DNA of 64,000 bases from Scleromitrula shiraiana (Eukaryota; Ascomycota; Leotiomycetes; Helotiales; Sclerotiniaceae), in the NCBI GenBank assembly GCA_028455995.1, contig JABELC010000012.1, positions 806,001 to 870,000 of the forward strand, given 5' to 3'. The position numbers were made by a program, and so were the translations under genes. Under the pieces are notes generated by a model. That model did no database searches. It saw only the letters and a list, made by a program, of their open reading frames with translations, and had not been told where the DNA came from. Shown here piece after piece: positions 34,446-46,218 of this stretch (the first letter of the stretch is position 1; each line of letters opens with the position of its first letter).

Positions 34446-36205
34446 TGGTATTGTTGTTGTGGCGTATGCTGGTGATTGGCATTAAGGCTGAGTGGTATCG
34501 TGTGTACTAACTATATGCATGTATGTATGTATGTAGTATGTATGCACAACGAGCGGAAGGAAGATGTAGAGAAAGATTTCGATTTCGTATCTTCTTCAGC
34601 TGTGATAGTTGGTTGGTTGGTTGCAGTATTGACATCATCAGGGGGACTTGGGTTGGGAGGAGAGTGGATGTTAAAATTAGAAATTTGATGATTCTATGGC
34701 TTTTTGTATGTTTGTGTATATGTATGTATGTATATATATATATATATATATATCTATAGAATATCAGATGGAAATTTGAAACACCAAGAAGGAAAAAGTT
34801 TCTTTGGTACGATGTAATGGGTGATCCACATTATATGTCAGCTATAGCCAACTAAAACTAGCCAAAGTTTGATTCTTAAGGGTTTTCCTTGATGGTTTAT
34901 TGATGATTTATTGATGATTTATTGAATTGAATTGAATTGAATTGATTTGATTTGTTTGAGACTTGGAGATTGTAGCTTGGTGCTTGGTGCTTGGTGCTTG
35001 ATGCTTGGTGCTTGGTACTTGTAATTGAGGGATAGAGTAGTATGAGTAAATGGTAGGTATAAGATAATCGAATTTCCAAATTATTTGTGGATGTTATTTA
35101 TACTAGTCTGAAGATTACTCCTGTTAGAACTTTGGTATGGAAGGATGATGATAATGATGATGATGATGATGATGATGATAATGTGAATAACCTTGAAATT
35201 AGGCTTGGGAGGCTGAATGGACTGTTATTTTATATATTGGGATTGAATTGCTTATTGGATTGATTTATATAGAATTCAAGGAATAGAATATATAGGGATA
35301 TTGGTAAAGTAACAAGTAACAGTAACAGTAACGGTAACAGTAATAGTAACAATAGTAATAGGTAGAATTTATTATTATTTAATAGGGGAATTTCTAGATA
35401 TAATGTTTAAGAAAGACGGTCACATATGGGTCACACAGAGAAAGAAGAATAATAATCAGTAATTAACTGGATGAACCATAGAATTACCAAGCCATTTTAC
35501 CTTTTCCGTCTCTTCTTTTCCGTCTCTCTAATATTTTATTAGTCTTTCCTTAGAACTACCAATCTAACTTATTTATTATTATTATTATTATTACCACTCA
35601 CCCACTCACCCTCTCACCCACTGATCAACTCACCCACTCACCCGCTCACCCACTCATTACCTAGTTATTAGTTGCATCTGTTGTATTGTCAGAATAATAA
35701 TAATAACTTCATCTCTTCCCCCTCTTCTATTCATCTTCCTATTCTTTTTTTACCTTCAACTGTTCATAATAGTATTAATTGTTTACTTCTACTCTACCCA
35801 CTCTTTCAACTTGTCAATCTTGTCATTCCTTATTTATATGTTTTTGAAAGATATATACTTCATTTATTAATTCTTAACATTTATCTGAAACGACGTAGGA
35901 AAGGTCGAAATTACATCAGAACTTCCTTTCGAAGCTTTGCGCTCTACGACAAAAATCCAAGAATTCGAATTCAAAATACCAAACTACCGAACTACAAATG
36001 TTATTAAAGATTTAACAACAACAACAACAACAACAACATTTTGAAGGGGAAAACGAGTAGATCAAACTTGTGCGCCGCAATCTTGCAGAAAGAAGATACC
36101 TTGTATAAGCTCGCGCGAAGAAGCCTACATATATACAAATACACCCAATACGATTTGAGCCTTCAACGAACAACCAAATCTAGGAAATTCACTTATCTAT
36201 CCAGC

Positions 36206-39200
36206 ATGTCATACTATAACGGCGCTTACGATGGTTATATGGGTGAGAAGCAGGAGGAATATCAACCAGCGCGAGCAGGTTGGAATAGGAATAATAATTA
36301 TCAGGATGCTCAAGCTGGTGAGTTTTTATTATTTTTTATTATTTTATTTTATTTTACTTTATATTCTATTTATTACTTTTGTTGGAAATTCTTTCCACAT
36401 CTACTATACGAGTATCACCAGTGTACATCAAGGAATACAACCCAAAAAAATATACAGCTCTCTTACCTCATACAACTCCAACAAAGTTCAATATTTTTTT
36501 TTAATAATAACCTTCCCACCAATTCTCCGACACTGCCCTGCCACCCCCATGTGAAAAGTACTGAGGGGCGCATGCCGAAATATCCTTCTATCCTTCTATC
36601 CTTCTATCCTTCTATCCTTCTATCCTTCCATCCTTCTATCCTTCTATCATTTATTCCATTCCATCGAAAGTATTCCCCAAGATTCCGAGAAGAAAAAAAA
36701 ACTGCCCAGGCCAAGAGTGATCGATCATACGTAAATACGTATGTCCAAATAAATACATACAGTATTCACTTTCTTAAAGAAAGAAAACTCCCCATTTATC
36801 TTGCTATCATATCCTTTTTACTTTTGCATACTCAAATCATAATTTATGCAAATTTTGGAAATATCCATCTATCATCCTTCTATTTATCATTGCTTTTATA
36901 ACAGTCAATATTTATAAAATATCCTTTGAGTTTAGCTGATTGAAACCCTTCACTTCCAGACCCATATCACCAACCACCACGCGGCAGCAGTTTAGGGGGA
37001 AATAATAAATATTATCAAAATCAGAGCAATATGAATGGCCACGGATACCAACAACAAAACTCCTTTTTTGGTGCCACTTTTTATCCTGGCGGTGACGACT
37101 TTTATACACCTTCTACACAAGTTGTATCTCCTATGCCACAAAGGTAGGATAATATTCTCATTGTTCTATTTCCAGATCTATACGGAACAAACAATTGTTT
37201 GGAAACTTCAACCTCATAAACTCAAACAAAAGAATACTTTGAACATTAACTAAAACGTAATATAGAGTCATGCCAGAAGTTCCATCAAACATTCAAGATA
37301 GTCTTGCGAACCTCGAAATTAGTGCCGACGGTCATCGAGTGAGCTCACAATCGACTTATTCCTCCGTACAATCTCCTTACAGTGATAATTACCAGGGACA
37401 TACTCGTGAATCCTCTATCTCAAGTGCAAGCAATCGATACAGCGGACCAGGTTTTACTGCTAGTTACAACCATACAAATGCTTCGGTGTACCAAAATTTA
37501 AAGGGGCCTCAAGGCGCGCCACGATTTCAATCCGATTCTCCAAGATTCTCACCATTCCCTAAACCACGCGATGCAGGACCAAATGTTCCTTTATCAGATG
37601 AGGAAAAGGAAGAAGTTTTAGAAAGGGCGAGACCGCAGGTTTTAAAGTCAACAGATCCTGAGATGCAATTGGCTTGGGCTCAAGATGCTTTATCGTGGGT
37701 TGAAGTGTCAAGTGGAAGCTATGAGCGAAGACAGGAGCGTAAAAATGAAGACCCTGGAAATCGAATTCCTACACCCAAGATTGAGCACCAGTTGCGAGTA
37801 GATGCTATTAGCATTGTTAACTTCCTCGCAGAGCAACAACATCCAAAGGCAGAATTTATGAAGGGAATGTGGCTAGAATTTGGTAAATTTGGATATCGAC
37901 AAGATTTGAAGGAATCATTCCAGTGTTATCAAAGAGCAGCAAAGAAAGGATATGCTCGTGCGGAATATCGCATTGGTATGCAGTACGAAAATACACAAAA
38001 TCCAGCAAAGGCCGTCGAACATTATCAAAGAGGTGTTGATCGGAGGGATTCCGCCGCAAACTATAGACTCGGAATGGCAACTCTCCTTGGTCAATGTGGC
38101 GTTCATCAGGACTTCTATACAGGTATCGATTTAATACGATATGCAGCAGACACGGCAGATGAGAATGCCCCACAAGGTGCCTACGTTTATGGAATGCTTC
38201 TTGCTCGAGAGTTACCCAACATTTCAGTCCCTGAAGAATATTTACCATACGATTTGAATGACGCGAAATTGTTTGTTGAGAAGGCTGCTTACCTTGGATT
38301 TGCTAAAGCGCAATTGAAAATGGCACAAGCATATGAACTTTGTCTTTTGGGTTGCGAATTCGATCCAGCTCTATCTCTTCACTACAATGCATTGGCTGCT
38401 CGTCAAGGTGAAGCTGAAGCTGACATGGCTATTAGCAAATGGTTCCTTTGTGGTTATGAAGGTGTTTTTGATAAGAATGAGAAATTGGCTTATACATACG
38501 CACAACGAGCTGCTGAAACGGAGATGTCTACAGCTGAATTTGCTATGGGTTATTTCTACGAAATTGGAATGTACGTCCAAAAAGATCTTCAATTATCCCA
38601 AGAATGGTACGACAAGGCTGCCAAACATGGTAACCAGGATGCTTTGGGAAGAATTGATAGTATCAGACGTAACAACGTATTCTCAAAATCTGATCACGAA
38701 AACGTCGCTCTTAACCGCATTAGATCACAACATGGTTCTAAGAGAGGAGGTAGACCACCGAGATTTCAGAATGCTAATGCACCACCGATGCCATCTATGG
38801 CGGAGGATCTAGGTGCGCCAGCATCTCAAGCTCGTCAACCGATAAGAAAGAAGGGAGCCCCTGCTGGAATTCGACCAATTTCTATTGCACCATATCCTGA
38901 GGATGATATTAATGGTAACGGCCGTAAGATTAGCCCTAATATGCCCCCTAAATCTCATGGATATCCACAAGATCAACTTCGACCTAACACAGCAAACCCA
39001 GCATCGGATCGGCCATCTTCCGCTTTTGGAATTCGTCAACAACAACAACAACCCCATATGGGTATTCAACATCAAAACACCGAACCCATTCGAGCATCGC
39101 CTGGTATGGGTGGTCGTATTCCACCAGATGGACGTCAGCAATCACCAAACCAAGCTCCAATTATCCCACCCCTCAACTTCGAACCTGGCTATCAAAAGCC

Positions 39201-39714
39201 ATCTCCTTCGCCAAGTAACATGAACAGACCCCCCACATCAGGATCCTCCCGCCCCGGAACCGCCCAATCCAACTACGGTGGTCCACCCCAATCCCTCTCA
39301 AACCCCAACAATCGTCCCCCACCACGCGGAAGTTCCATGACCCCCGTCACCCCATCTTCAGGTCCTCAATCCGTTGGTCCTGGTCCTCAGGGTAGAAATC
39401 CTGTTCGTCCACAGATGGGTGGAAATACGATGAGTTCTCAAAGTCAGGGTATGGGTATGGGCCCAGGTCAGGGTTTGGACGGCGGTAGACAATCGATGGC
39501 GCCGTCTCCGGCTCCTTCGGCGGCTTCTTCAGCTGGTCCGGCTAAGCCGCCTAAGAAGACGGGTCCGGCTACTTTTGAGGAGATGGGTGTTCCGCAGGCT
39601 AAGACGGAGGGTGATTGTGTAAGTTTTCTTTTCTTCTTCTTCTTTTTTCCCTCTTGTCTGGGTGCTTGGTTTGTGATAAGGATTGTACTAATTTATTTAT
39701 AGGTTGTGATGTAA
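36206..39714 (+). CDS. CHS4: Chitin synthase activator with Sel1 repeats (Skt5/Chs4)
   Basis: Four exons, 36206-36317, 36960-37143, 37266-39618 and 39703-39714, give 886 aa. All phases agree. The N-terminal ~270 residues are Gln/Asn/Ser/Tyr-rich. Sel1-like repeats run from about residue 280 to 580 (AEFMKGMWLEFGKFGYRQDLKESFQCYQRAAKKGYARAEYRIG is typical; no more than the pattern is quoted: AEY.IG, A..Y..GM, G...AQ..MA). The C-terminal 300 residues are Pro/Ser/Gly/Gln-rich. The protein ends CVVM, a CaaX prenylation box like that of yeast Chs4/Skt5. The Cys is the last codon of exon 3 and VVM-stop is all of exon 4 (12 nt). Skt5/Chs4 recruits and activates chitin synthase III at the plasma membrane and septum. 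Intron 1 is unusually long (642 nt) and holds a TATCCTTC repeat. Confidence 0.93.
36581..36648 (+). repeat. TATCCTTC octanucleotide repeat inside CHS4 intron 1
   Basis: About eight tandem copies of TATCCTTC, one with CATCCTTC. It lies within the 642-nt first intron. Because eight is not a multiple of three, it shifts frame between copies when read through. Confidence 0.75.
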
Positions 39715-40961
39715 ATAATTTATCTGGCTTGGATTGAATTGGATTGGATATCTCCTTTCCCTTCTTTTCTACATTGCATTTATTGCATTTATTGCATTAT
39801 ATTTATAGATGTTTGCGGGTGGTTGAATGGGTTGTAAAATGCTTTTGGAAAGGGATAAATAGTTCTTCAGTTTTCTTCTCTTTTGTTTATCATCTCTCTT
39901 CAATTTTCTTCCTTAGTTGTTGCGGTTGTTGCTGTCGTTGATAGAAGAATCTCAAATTTTTTGCCTGCATGCATGTAAAGAAGCATATCATATCATATCT
40001 TGCCATCTTGCCATATTATATTGTATTGTATTGTATTGTATTTTATCATATCATATCATATCATATATCTAGTATAGAATCTCGATTGCAATTCATAGTA
40101 TAAAATTCTGTTAGCGATGTTAGTCGAGGAGCGAGGTTGAATTATTCACATAGATGGTAGATATATATTGGTAAATAGATAGAGGAGATACATTTGATAC
40201 ATTTGATGGGATTGATGGAACGAGTCGAGTGGGATGGGGAATAGGGATATATATATATATATATGTCTTTTACTTGAATCGAATATAATATTATATAAAT
40301 CTTATTTTAAAGGGATTGCATGGGATGGCATGGGATGGGATGGGATGGGATTCTAGATCTAGATGGGTAGTTTTGTTTTGGGAGTGAGTGGGTGTGGATT
40401 TTAAAGGTGAAAGTGAAAGTGATGGTGAAGGTGATGGTGAAAGTGATGGTGAAAATCATTAGCGTGTATTGATTGGATTCTTTAAATATCTACCTAAAAT
40501 CACCTTTCCCATCAACTCACCTCAACTCACCTCAACTTCATTGTCTTCTACAAAAAGCGGATGATAACTCTCGCCGTTCTCCTTCTCGTATTTCTTCTTT
40601 ACGACTGGGGATTATGGAATTGTCCTGGATGTGATTTGGTTGTTGCTTTGTTCAAGGAGCATGAGCTTGAATTTTAATTGAGATTGGGTTTATGATTTGT
40701 GATTTGTGACGAGAGTTGATTGATTGATTATCTCCATATACCATTTCCCAACCCATTCATTGATCTTAGATATTCATACCACCTCATTTATCTCATCCTA
40801 TCAATCAAACACTATATTTGAATACCTACATCTCCCTCAATCATCTCATTCATCTTACTACGCATATATACATCTATACCTCCCTCCTCCCTCCTCCCTC
40901 CTCCCTCCTCACTCCTCCCTCATCACTCCTTTCCCCTATTCTCAACAACAACACTGCCACC
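39715..40961. other. Interval between CHS4 and HOP2
   Basis: About 1.25 kb of CHS4 3' flank and HOP2 upstream region. It contains ATTGCATTT, TATTG and ATATC tandem runs (39774-40070), a TA tract (40250-40264), GGGAT repeats (40320-40350), GTGAAAGTGATG repeats (40405-40455) and a CCTCCCT pyrimidine tract just upstream of the HOP2 start (40880-40935). No gene seen. Confidence 0.5.
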
Positions 40962-42302
40962 ATGCCACTAAAACGCAAATCCTCCCACCTATCTACCGGT
41001 ATACCTCCAGTGCAAGTTCCGGGTCAAGATGATGCCGCCAATATATCTGTATCGGTAGGTTCTACACATGTTAAAACACCAGCACCAGCACCAGCGATAG
41101 CTCCGAAGATCAAGAAAATTAAAGTTGAGAAGGAGAAAGTTGAAAAGGTTGGGAAGGAAAAGGTTATGAAAGCTAAATCACTGAAAGAAAAGGAGAAGGA
41201 AAAGGAGAAGGAGAAGGAAAAGGATGAGAAGAAGGATAAGGATGAGAAAAAAGACATCACCACCACCAATAACACCAAAACCAAAAAATCCGAAGCCACA
41301 ATCCCGAATCCAAAAGAAGGAAGTGGGAAAATCGTAACGAGTGCGAAGGAAGAAAGTAGCAGTGGTAATGGAGGTAGCAATGGTAATGCGAAGAAAATAG
41401 TAGGGAAAGATGGGAAGGAAAAAGTCAAAGCTGTTACGGGGGATGAGGCGCAGGAGGTTATTTTGCGGTATTTGAGGAGGGAGAATAGACCGTTTAGTGC
41501 GGGCGATGTTAGTGGGAATTTGCATGGGAAGGTATGATTGCCCTGGTCTAATCAAGTCAAGTCAAGTCAAGTTTCTCCATTGATGCGTTTATTTATATCG
41601 GAAAGAAAAGTTTCTTTCTTGCAAGAGTATAAATCCTAATTCCCATGCAATGATCCCAAAACAAGAAAATAAGAAGAAGGAAATGGAAATGGAAATGGAA
41701 ACGAACCATACTGATAATCTCCTTCCACCACGCAGGTAACAAAAACCCTAACCGACAAACTCCTCAAAGAACTCCTCAACGCCTCCCTCATCAACGGAAA
41801 AGGCACAAATGGCGACGGCAAGGGTTCGCAGTGGGTATACTGGACTCTGCAATCCCCGGCTTCATCCCTCACGCCTCTTGAATCTTCGACTATGGATGAG
41901 GAGATCGCATGTCTTAAGGAGGCGATCCCAGGATTGAAGGGGAAATTGAAAATCGTGGTGGGGAAGTTGGCGGCATTGAAGAAAGAGAGGGGGGTAGGAG
42001 AAGTGAAGGGGGAGATGGGGAGGTTAGGGGAGGAGGTTCAGGGGAAGGAGGAGAGGGTTAGGCGGGTGAGGGAGGGCGGGGGAGCGGTGGTTAGTAGGGA
42101 GGTTGTGGGGAGGGTAGAGCGGGAGTGGAGGTTTTGGGGGGGAGTGAGGGAGAGCAGAGTGAAGGGGTTTAGGGCGGTGGAGGGGGTGTTGCTTGAGGGG
42201 TTGAGGAGGGAGGAGATTTGGGAGAGGGCGGGGATTGAGGGGGATGGTGATGATGGTGATGATGATGGTGATGATGAGGGTGAGGGAGTGGGAGTGGTAT
42301 AA
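40962..42302 (+). CDS. HOP2: Hop2-like meiotic recombination protein with KE-rich extension
   Basis: Two exons, 40962-41531 and 41736-42302, joined in phase 0 across a 204-nt intron, give 378 aa. Residues ~150-240 match the Hop2/TBPIP winged-helix domain: EAQEVILRYLRRENRPFSAGDVSGNLHGKV, split by the intron before TKTLTDKLLKELLNASLINGKG and the QWVYWTLQ strand. A coiled-coil follows (LKEAIPGLKGKLKIVVGKLAALKKE), as in Hop2, then an Arg/Glu/Val-rich helix and an acidic Asp/Gly tail. The first ~140 residues are an unusual Lys/Glu-rich low-complexity region (KEKEKEKEKEKEKDEKKDKDEKK). Hop2 pairs with Mnd1 to help Dmc1/Rad51 strand invasion. The typical Hop2 is shorter (about 220 aa), so the N-terminal extension is odd. 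The last 300 nt of the coding strand are almost pure purine. Confidence 0.8.
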
Positions 42303-42939
42303 ATGGGATAGTTGTGTATATGTTCTTGTTGCTATGTTTGAGATGTGAAACAGAATGGGGTGGTAATAGTATTCCGAGTGTTAGGTTCAGATTTGCCGGG
42401 GTTGGTTGCTTTTTCTTTTTGTCTCTAACTTGAAACTTTATTCCCATTGCTATAATAGTTGTTTCTCGTTCAATATCCCAGGGTATATCACCTAGGTAAT
42501 TCATGTACTACAAAATCATATTTCAAACTTCTATCAGAAACTAATTATTTAAAGATAATTATGTTATTTATCTGCATTTTGAATAATTATATACCTTTAT
42601 CTGATGTTATTAGATCAAAGTATTGAAATGTCTAATCATAAACTACACAATTAAAATGTAAATTTGAAGACCGTAAGATTATATGGATTAATACATCTCT
42701 TAGTGGTACTTATTTATTTATTTATCTATCGGTAGACTACTGAATCAAGTTGATCACCACAATGAACTTTTTTCTGTGTGCAGTTTGTTAACTTTAATTG
42801 TAAATACATAAATACATAAATCTTATAACTCCATCGCCGTCGCCATTGCTAAACATGTCTTGTAAGACTTGACACCAACGCCATTCTATCCCATTTCATA
42901 ACCCTTCGTTTGATCACATGACATGATAACCACATGCTA
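42303..42939. other. Convergent 3' interval HOP2/GT25
   Basis: Tail-to-tail 3' flanks of two genes, with AT-rich stretches typical of polyadenylation regions. No feature identified. The minus-strand open frame over the HOP2 3' end (42169-42504) is a His/Pro low-complexity shadow. Confidence 0.5.
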
Positions 42940-44171
42940 TCAACCCCTTCCCAAGACATCCTCGTCCTCCTCAAACTGACTCTTACACCTCTCCCCCATC
43001 AAAACCTCCCTAACATTCCCCCTCACACTCCAAACCACATTATCCGTGACCCCCTTCTCTCTCACCTCGCCCCTCCCATTATCCCGCATCCCCCCCACCG
43101 TCTGAATATCGCTATCTCCACCCACCCAGCCCCTCCTCTTATGATGATGAAAAACCCCCGGCGTAACACTCACACACCTCATTCCCAACCTACCTGGATC
43201 TCTCCCCCACCTACAGAGTCCCGCCAACGCATTATCAAACGGTCCTGCTAATTTTTCCACGCTCAAATCCCATAATACCTTTCTTGCCCCTTGCTGACTG
43301 AGCGCATATCCAAATGTACAGATGGGACCTCCTGATACATGAACCCAGCGTTTGTATTCGTGATCGCCGGTGACGTTTTGGAAACCCTTGTAGTATTTTG
43401 CGGGAGGGACGGTGGGGTCGCTTGTTATGATGTATTTCCGAGAGAGGGAGATGATTTCTGGTGAATTGGGAGATTGGTCTTTGTATTCCGGGAGTGTCTC
43501 GGGGAAGATTTCTCCGCAGTGTCCGAGCCAAAGTAAATCCCAATCGTCACCGTAGGGAGAGTGGAGCATCCGAGGTTCGAGGGACGGGCTGGGGTATTGG
43601 ATGAAGCGAGCACCGGCACTGAAGGTTTGTAGTTGAGATTTCAGACGAATATCCCAATCCATATCATCTTCGAGAATAAGCGCTGATGTGAGATTTTGTT
43701 CGACGATCCTACGAGAATGATCGCTAGTTAGTAGTTGCAATCACAGTTCCAAAGCACGAGGTGTAACCAGAGAGCGAGCATCTACCTTCGAACGGCATTC
43801 ATATGGCCCCTCCAACTACCCAAATTACTTTCCCATAACTTCACTCGATCAACTCCGTACGGCAACGCCTTATCACTAACCGTCTCCCCTTTGACACCAT
43901 CTACCCAATCGATCTTAAATCCAGTCAAACTGCTAATCAACGTAAGAGCATCTCTCTTGTCACTGCGTTCTGGTAGCCCAACTGCAAATACCTTTTGAAA
44001 GCCAAGCGTAGAATTTAGAATAGAAGAAGCTTCATGAGATGGTTTATATTTGGAGAGGAGATCGGTTGAGTAATTTGTTAAGTAGGCTGGTGTAGATGTA
44101 TTGAGGAAGACGATGAAGAGGAGGATACTAATGACGAGAAAGGTGAATGGAACGGCACGGAAATGTATCAT
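42940..44171 (-). CDS. Glycosyltransferase family 25 protein (type II membrane)
   Basis: Two exons, 44171-43786 and 43708-42940, joined over a 77-nt intron in phase 2, give 384 aa. Residues ~8-24 form one hydrophobic segment (FTFLVISILLFIVFL), a likely signal anchor. The GT25 pattern follows: KVFAVGLPERSDKRDALTLI, DWVDGVKG, LGSWRGHMNAVRRIVEQ (junction spanning), SALILEDDMDWD with the acidic metal-binding cluster, DDWDLLWLGHCGE, GGPICTFGYALSQQGARKVL and PFDNALAGLCR. The family includes bacterial LPS galactosyltransferases and collagen galactosyltransferases. In fungi the acceptor is unknown, probably a Golgi glycan. Ends with an acidic tail, QFEEDEDVLGRG. Confidence 0.87.
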
Positions 44172-46218
44172 TGTGAAATTGCCTACTTTGTCTCTTCATG
44201 AGAGCTAGAGGTAGAAACAATTGGATTAATACCCTTAAAGTACGAATTGTAAAAGATCTGGATAAATTGACTGCAGATACGGCTTCGAACTTGAATGTGT
44301 AGTTGAATATGTAAGGTGGAATCGCCGTACAATATCCATGTGGAATTGAAAGATAAAGTATTACGCATACATGATCGTATTCATTTAGTAATACTAGTTT
44401 GATATAAATTAACTTAAATTAATTTAATTAAAGATCTTTTATTTTTTGTTTAAGTTAGTTTAAAACGTTCTAATAATATATCTTTTTATTTAATCATTAT
44501 TTTCAAGTTTATAGGTAATAATATAGTAGTTTTAATATCAATCAAAAAATTTCTATTACTACTACTAGTAGTACTAGGCTACTACTACCAGTAGTAGTAG
44601 TAGTACATGATAAATTATTACTAGATTAAGATTACTAGTATCTTTATTTAATACTACTAGTATTACTGTACTAGTAACAATTAATTAACTTTGAAAGTTA
44701 CTTTAAGTTTAATATATATCAAAAAATTGTATATTAATAGAAATTAATTATAGTTGATTAATACTAATAGTAGTTAATTAATAATAAGTCTTTATTAACT
44801 GATAATCAATTAGTAATCAATTAATAGCAAAAGTCTATTAAATATAATATATTCTACATACTAGTGCTACTACTACTAGTAGTAAAAGAGTATTCTGACT
44901 ACTAATCAACCTTAAGTTATTGATGTCCACCCCTCTTCAAGTTAATACTGTATATTCAATCTTTATTATACTAGATGCCAGTGATCATGATGCTATTGAC
45001 TCGGATGTACTAGTACTATATGCGTAAATTTTAACTAAATCCGAGTCGATTGATTTTATTGATACTAAATAATAAAAAGTATGATTATTTATAATATTAT
45101 ATACTACTACTAGTAGTAGTAATATTTGAATTGAAATCATTTTTTTTACAAAAAATTATATATCACTGGCACTATAGTACTACTAGTAGTACCGTGACTA
45201 GTAGTACTAATTATACTATTTATTTTTTTACTACTAGTAGTAAAGATGATTTATATTTAGTAGTACTAGTAGTACTAGTACCAGTATATATAATTATATT
45301 TATTTAATACTAATTTCAAGTTAATATGATAGATTAACTTGAATTTAAATTAGCTTAGTAATTAGAGATCTCTTATCCTTCAAGTTTCCTCTATTTTAGA
45401 ACCTTTTAACTTCAAGTTATAATACATCTTTTTACTAGTAGTATCCATCATTCTTACATAAAGCGTGGCAAATTTCATGGGAGATTTCATCTGAAGTTTT
45501 GACTGTTGAGGTAAATTGGAATTGAGATTGCTCTTGTACACGATAAAGAGATGCAGCTTCCCGTCGCAGAAGCGTACTTACACTTTCCCAATGCAACTTC
45601 ACTGTTAAGGACCACCCACCAATGGAACGAATTGAAAATACTGTTATCGTACGTAGATAAGAAGCTTAAAGAGATTCTCTTTCTTATCCATTGGGAATAA
45701 ATCAAATACCTCTAATATGTAATATCATCCTCCTCCTTCATTGTCCTAATCAATAAATAAATACCATATCAGATGCAGAGAATTCCTCTAGATCGCCATG
45801 CAACGCTCCAACATAACACAACACAACACAACGCAACACAACATAACATAGAAGAAAAAACGCGGGAGAGTCAAAGTGATATCTCGGCGCCGATTGCCGC
45901 TTGGCTGCATATCTAGATTAATGCAGGTACTATACATGTAACCTTTGAACGTTGCGTAAGACAAGCGAGCGAGTCTGGTGCTGTGAAGAGGAATAAATTT
46001 TGAAGAATAGATATCCATTGCCACTGAAATGCGAGTTGAGGAAAGAAAAACTCGAATAGAATACTTGACCTTTTCTTCTCTAGCACCTCGATTGTCCCAT
46101 TATGGGAATTCACATGCAGCTTGATCAATGAAACTAGATATTGCACCCTCAACCACCACAATCCAATTTCAAGTGTAGTACAAACAACATGCAGCCAGCC
46201 CATTCCAACAAACCCCAC
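44172..46218. other. Interval between GT25 and lipoxygenase genes
   Basis: About 2 kb. It contains the AT-rich repeat block described separately (44395-45445), ordinary sequence on both sides, and an ACAAC/ACATAAC tandem run at about 45805-45850. The open frames at 45487-46218 show no motif. Confidence 0.5.
44395..45445. mobile_element. Small AT-rich repeat block, possible decayed non-autonomous element
   Basis: A sharp 1.05 kb drop in G+C between ordinary flanks. Its ends resemble each other as a degenerate direct repeat (about 44401-44500 and 45326-45440; both contain TTAACTT-AATT ... AGATCT ... TATC/TACATCTTTTTA). The interior carries over a dozen palindromic ACTAGTAGT/ACTACTAGT units. 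A GACTCGGAT...ATCCGAGTC inverted repeat lies at about 44998-45050. No coding remnants were recognised. It could be a short LTR-like or MITE-like element, or simple AT-rich decay. Confidence 0.4.

Larger units (their letters stand above)
32653..36205. other. Microsatellite-rich intergenic region (CND1 3' flank and CHS4 upstream/5' UTR)
   Basis: 3.5 kb without a supported gene but packed with simple repeats: GGAT and CTGT/TTGC tracts (32766-33220), ATGAG tract (33284-33313), a 25-nt G run (33338-33362), CAGA tract (34139-34159), (TAGTG)20 at 34346-34445, TA tract (about 34732-34752), GAATT and GCTTG tracts (34920-35020), GAT tract (35145-35180), CACCCACT tracts (35595-35660), and CAA repeats (36018-36038) just before CHS4. 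The last few hundred bases are pyrimidine-rich and probably form the CHS4 promoter and leader. Confidence 0.6.

Noticed and set aside
34228..34482. Minus frame with repeated YTTLH units
   Set aside because: Translation of the (TAGTG)20 microsatellite; no coding support.
36041..36901. 286-codon single-exon frame at the CHS4 start
   Set aside because: It includes the 5' leader, exon 1 and most of intron 1; the spliced model has consistent phases and continues into the Sel1 protein.
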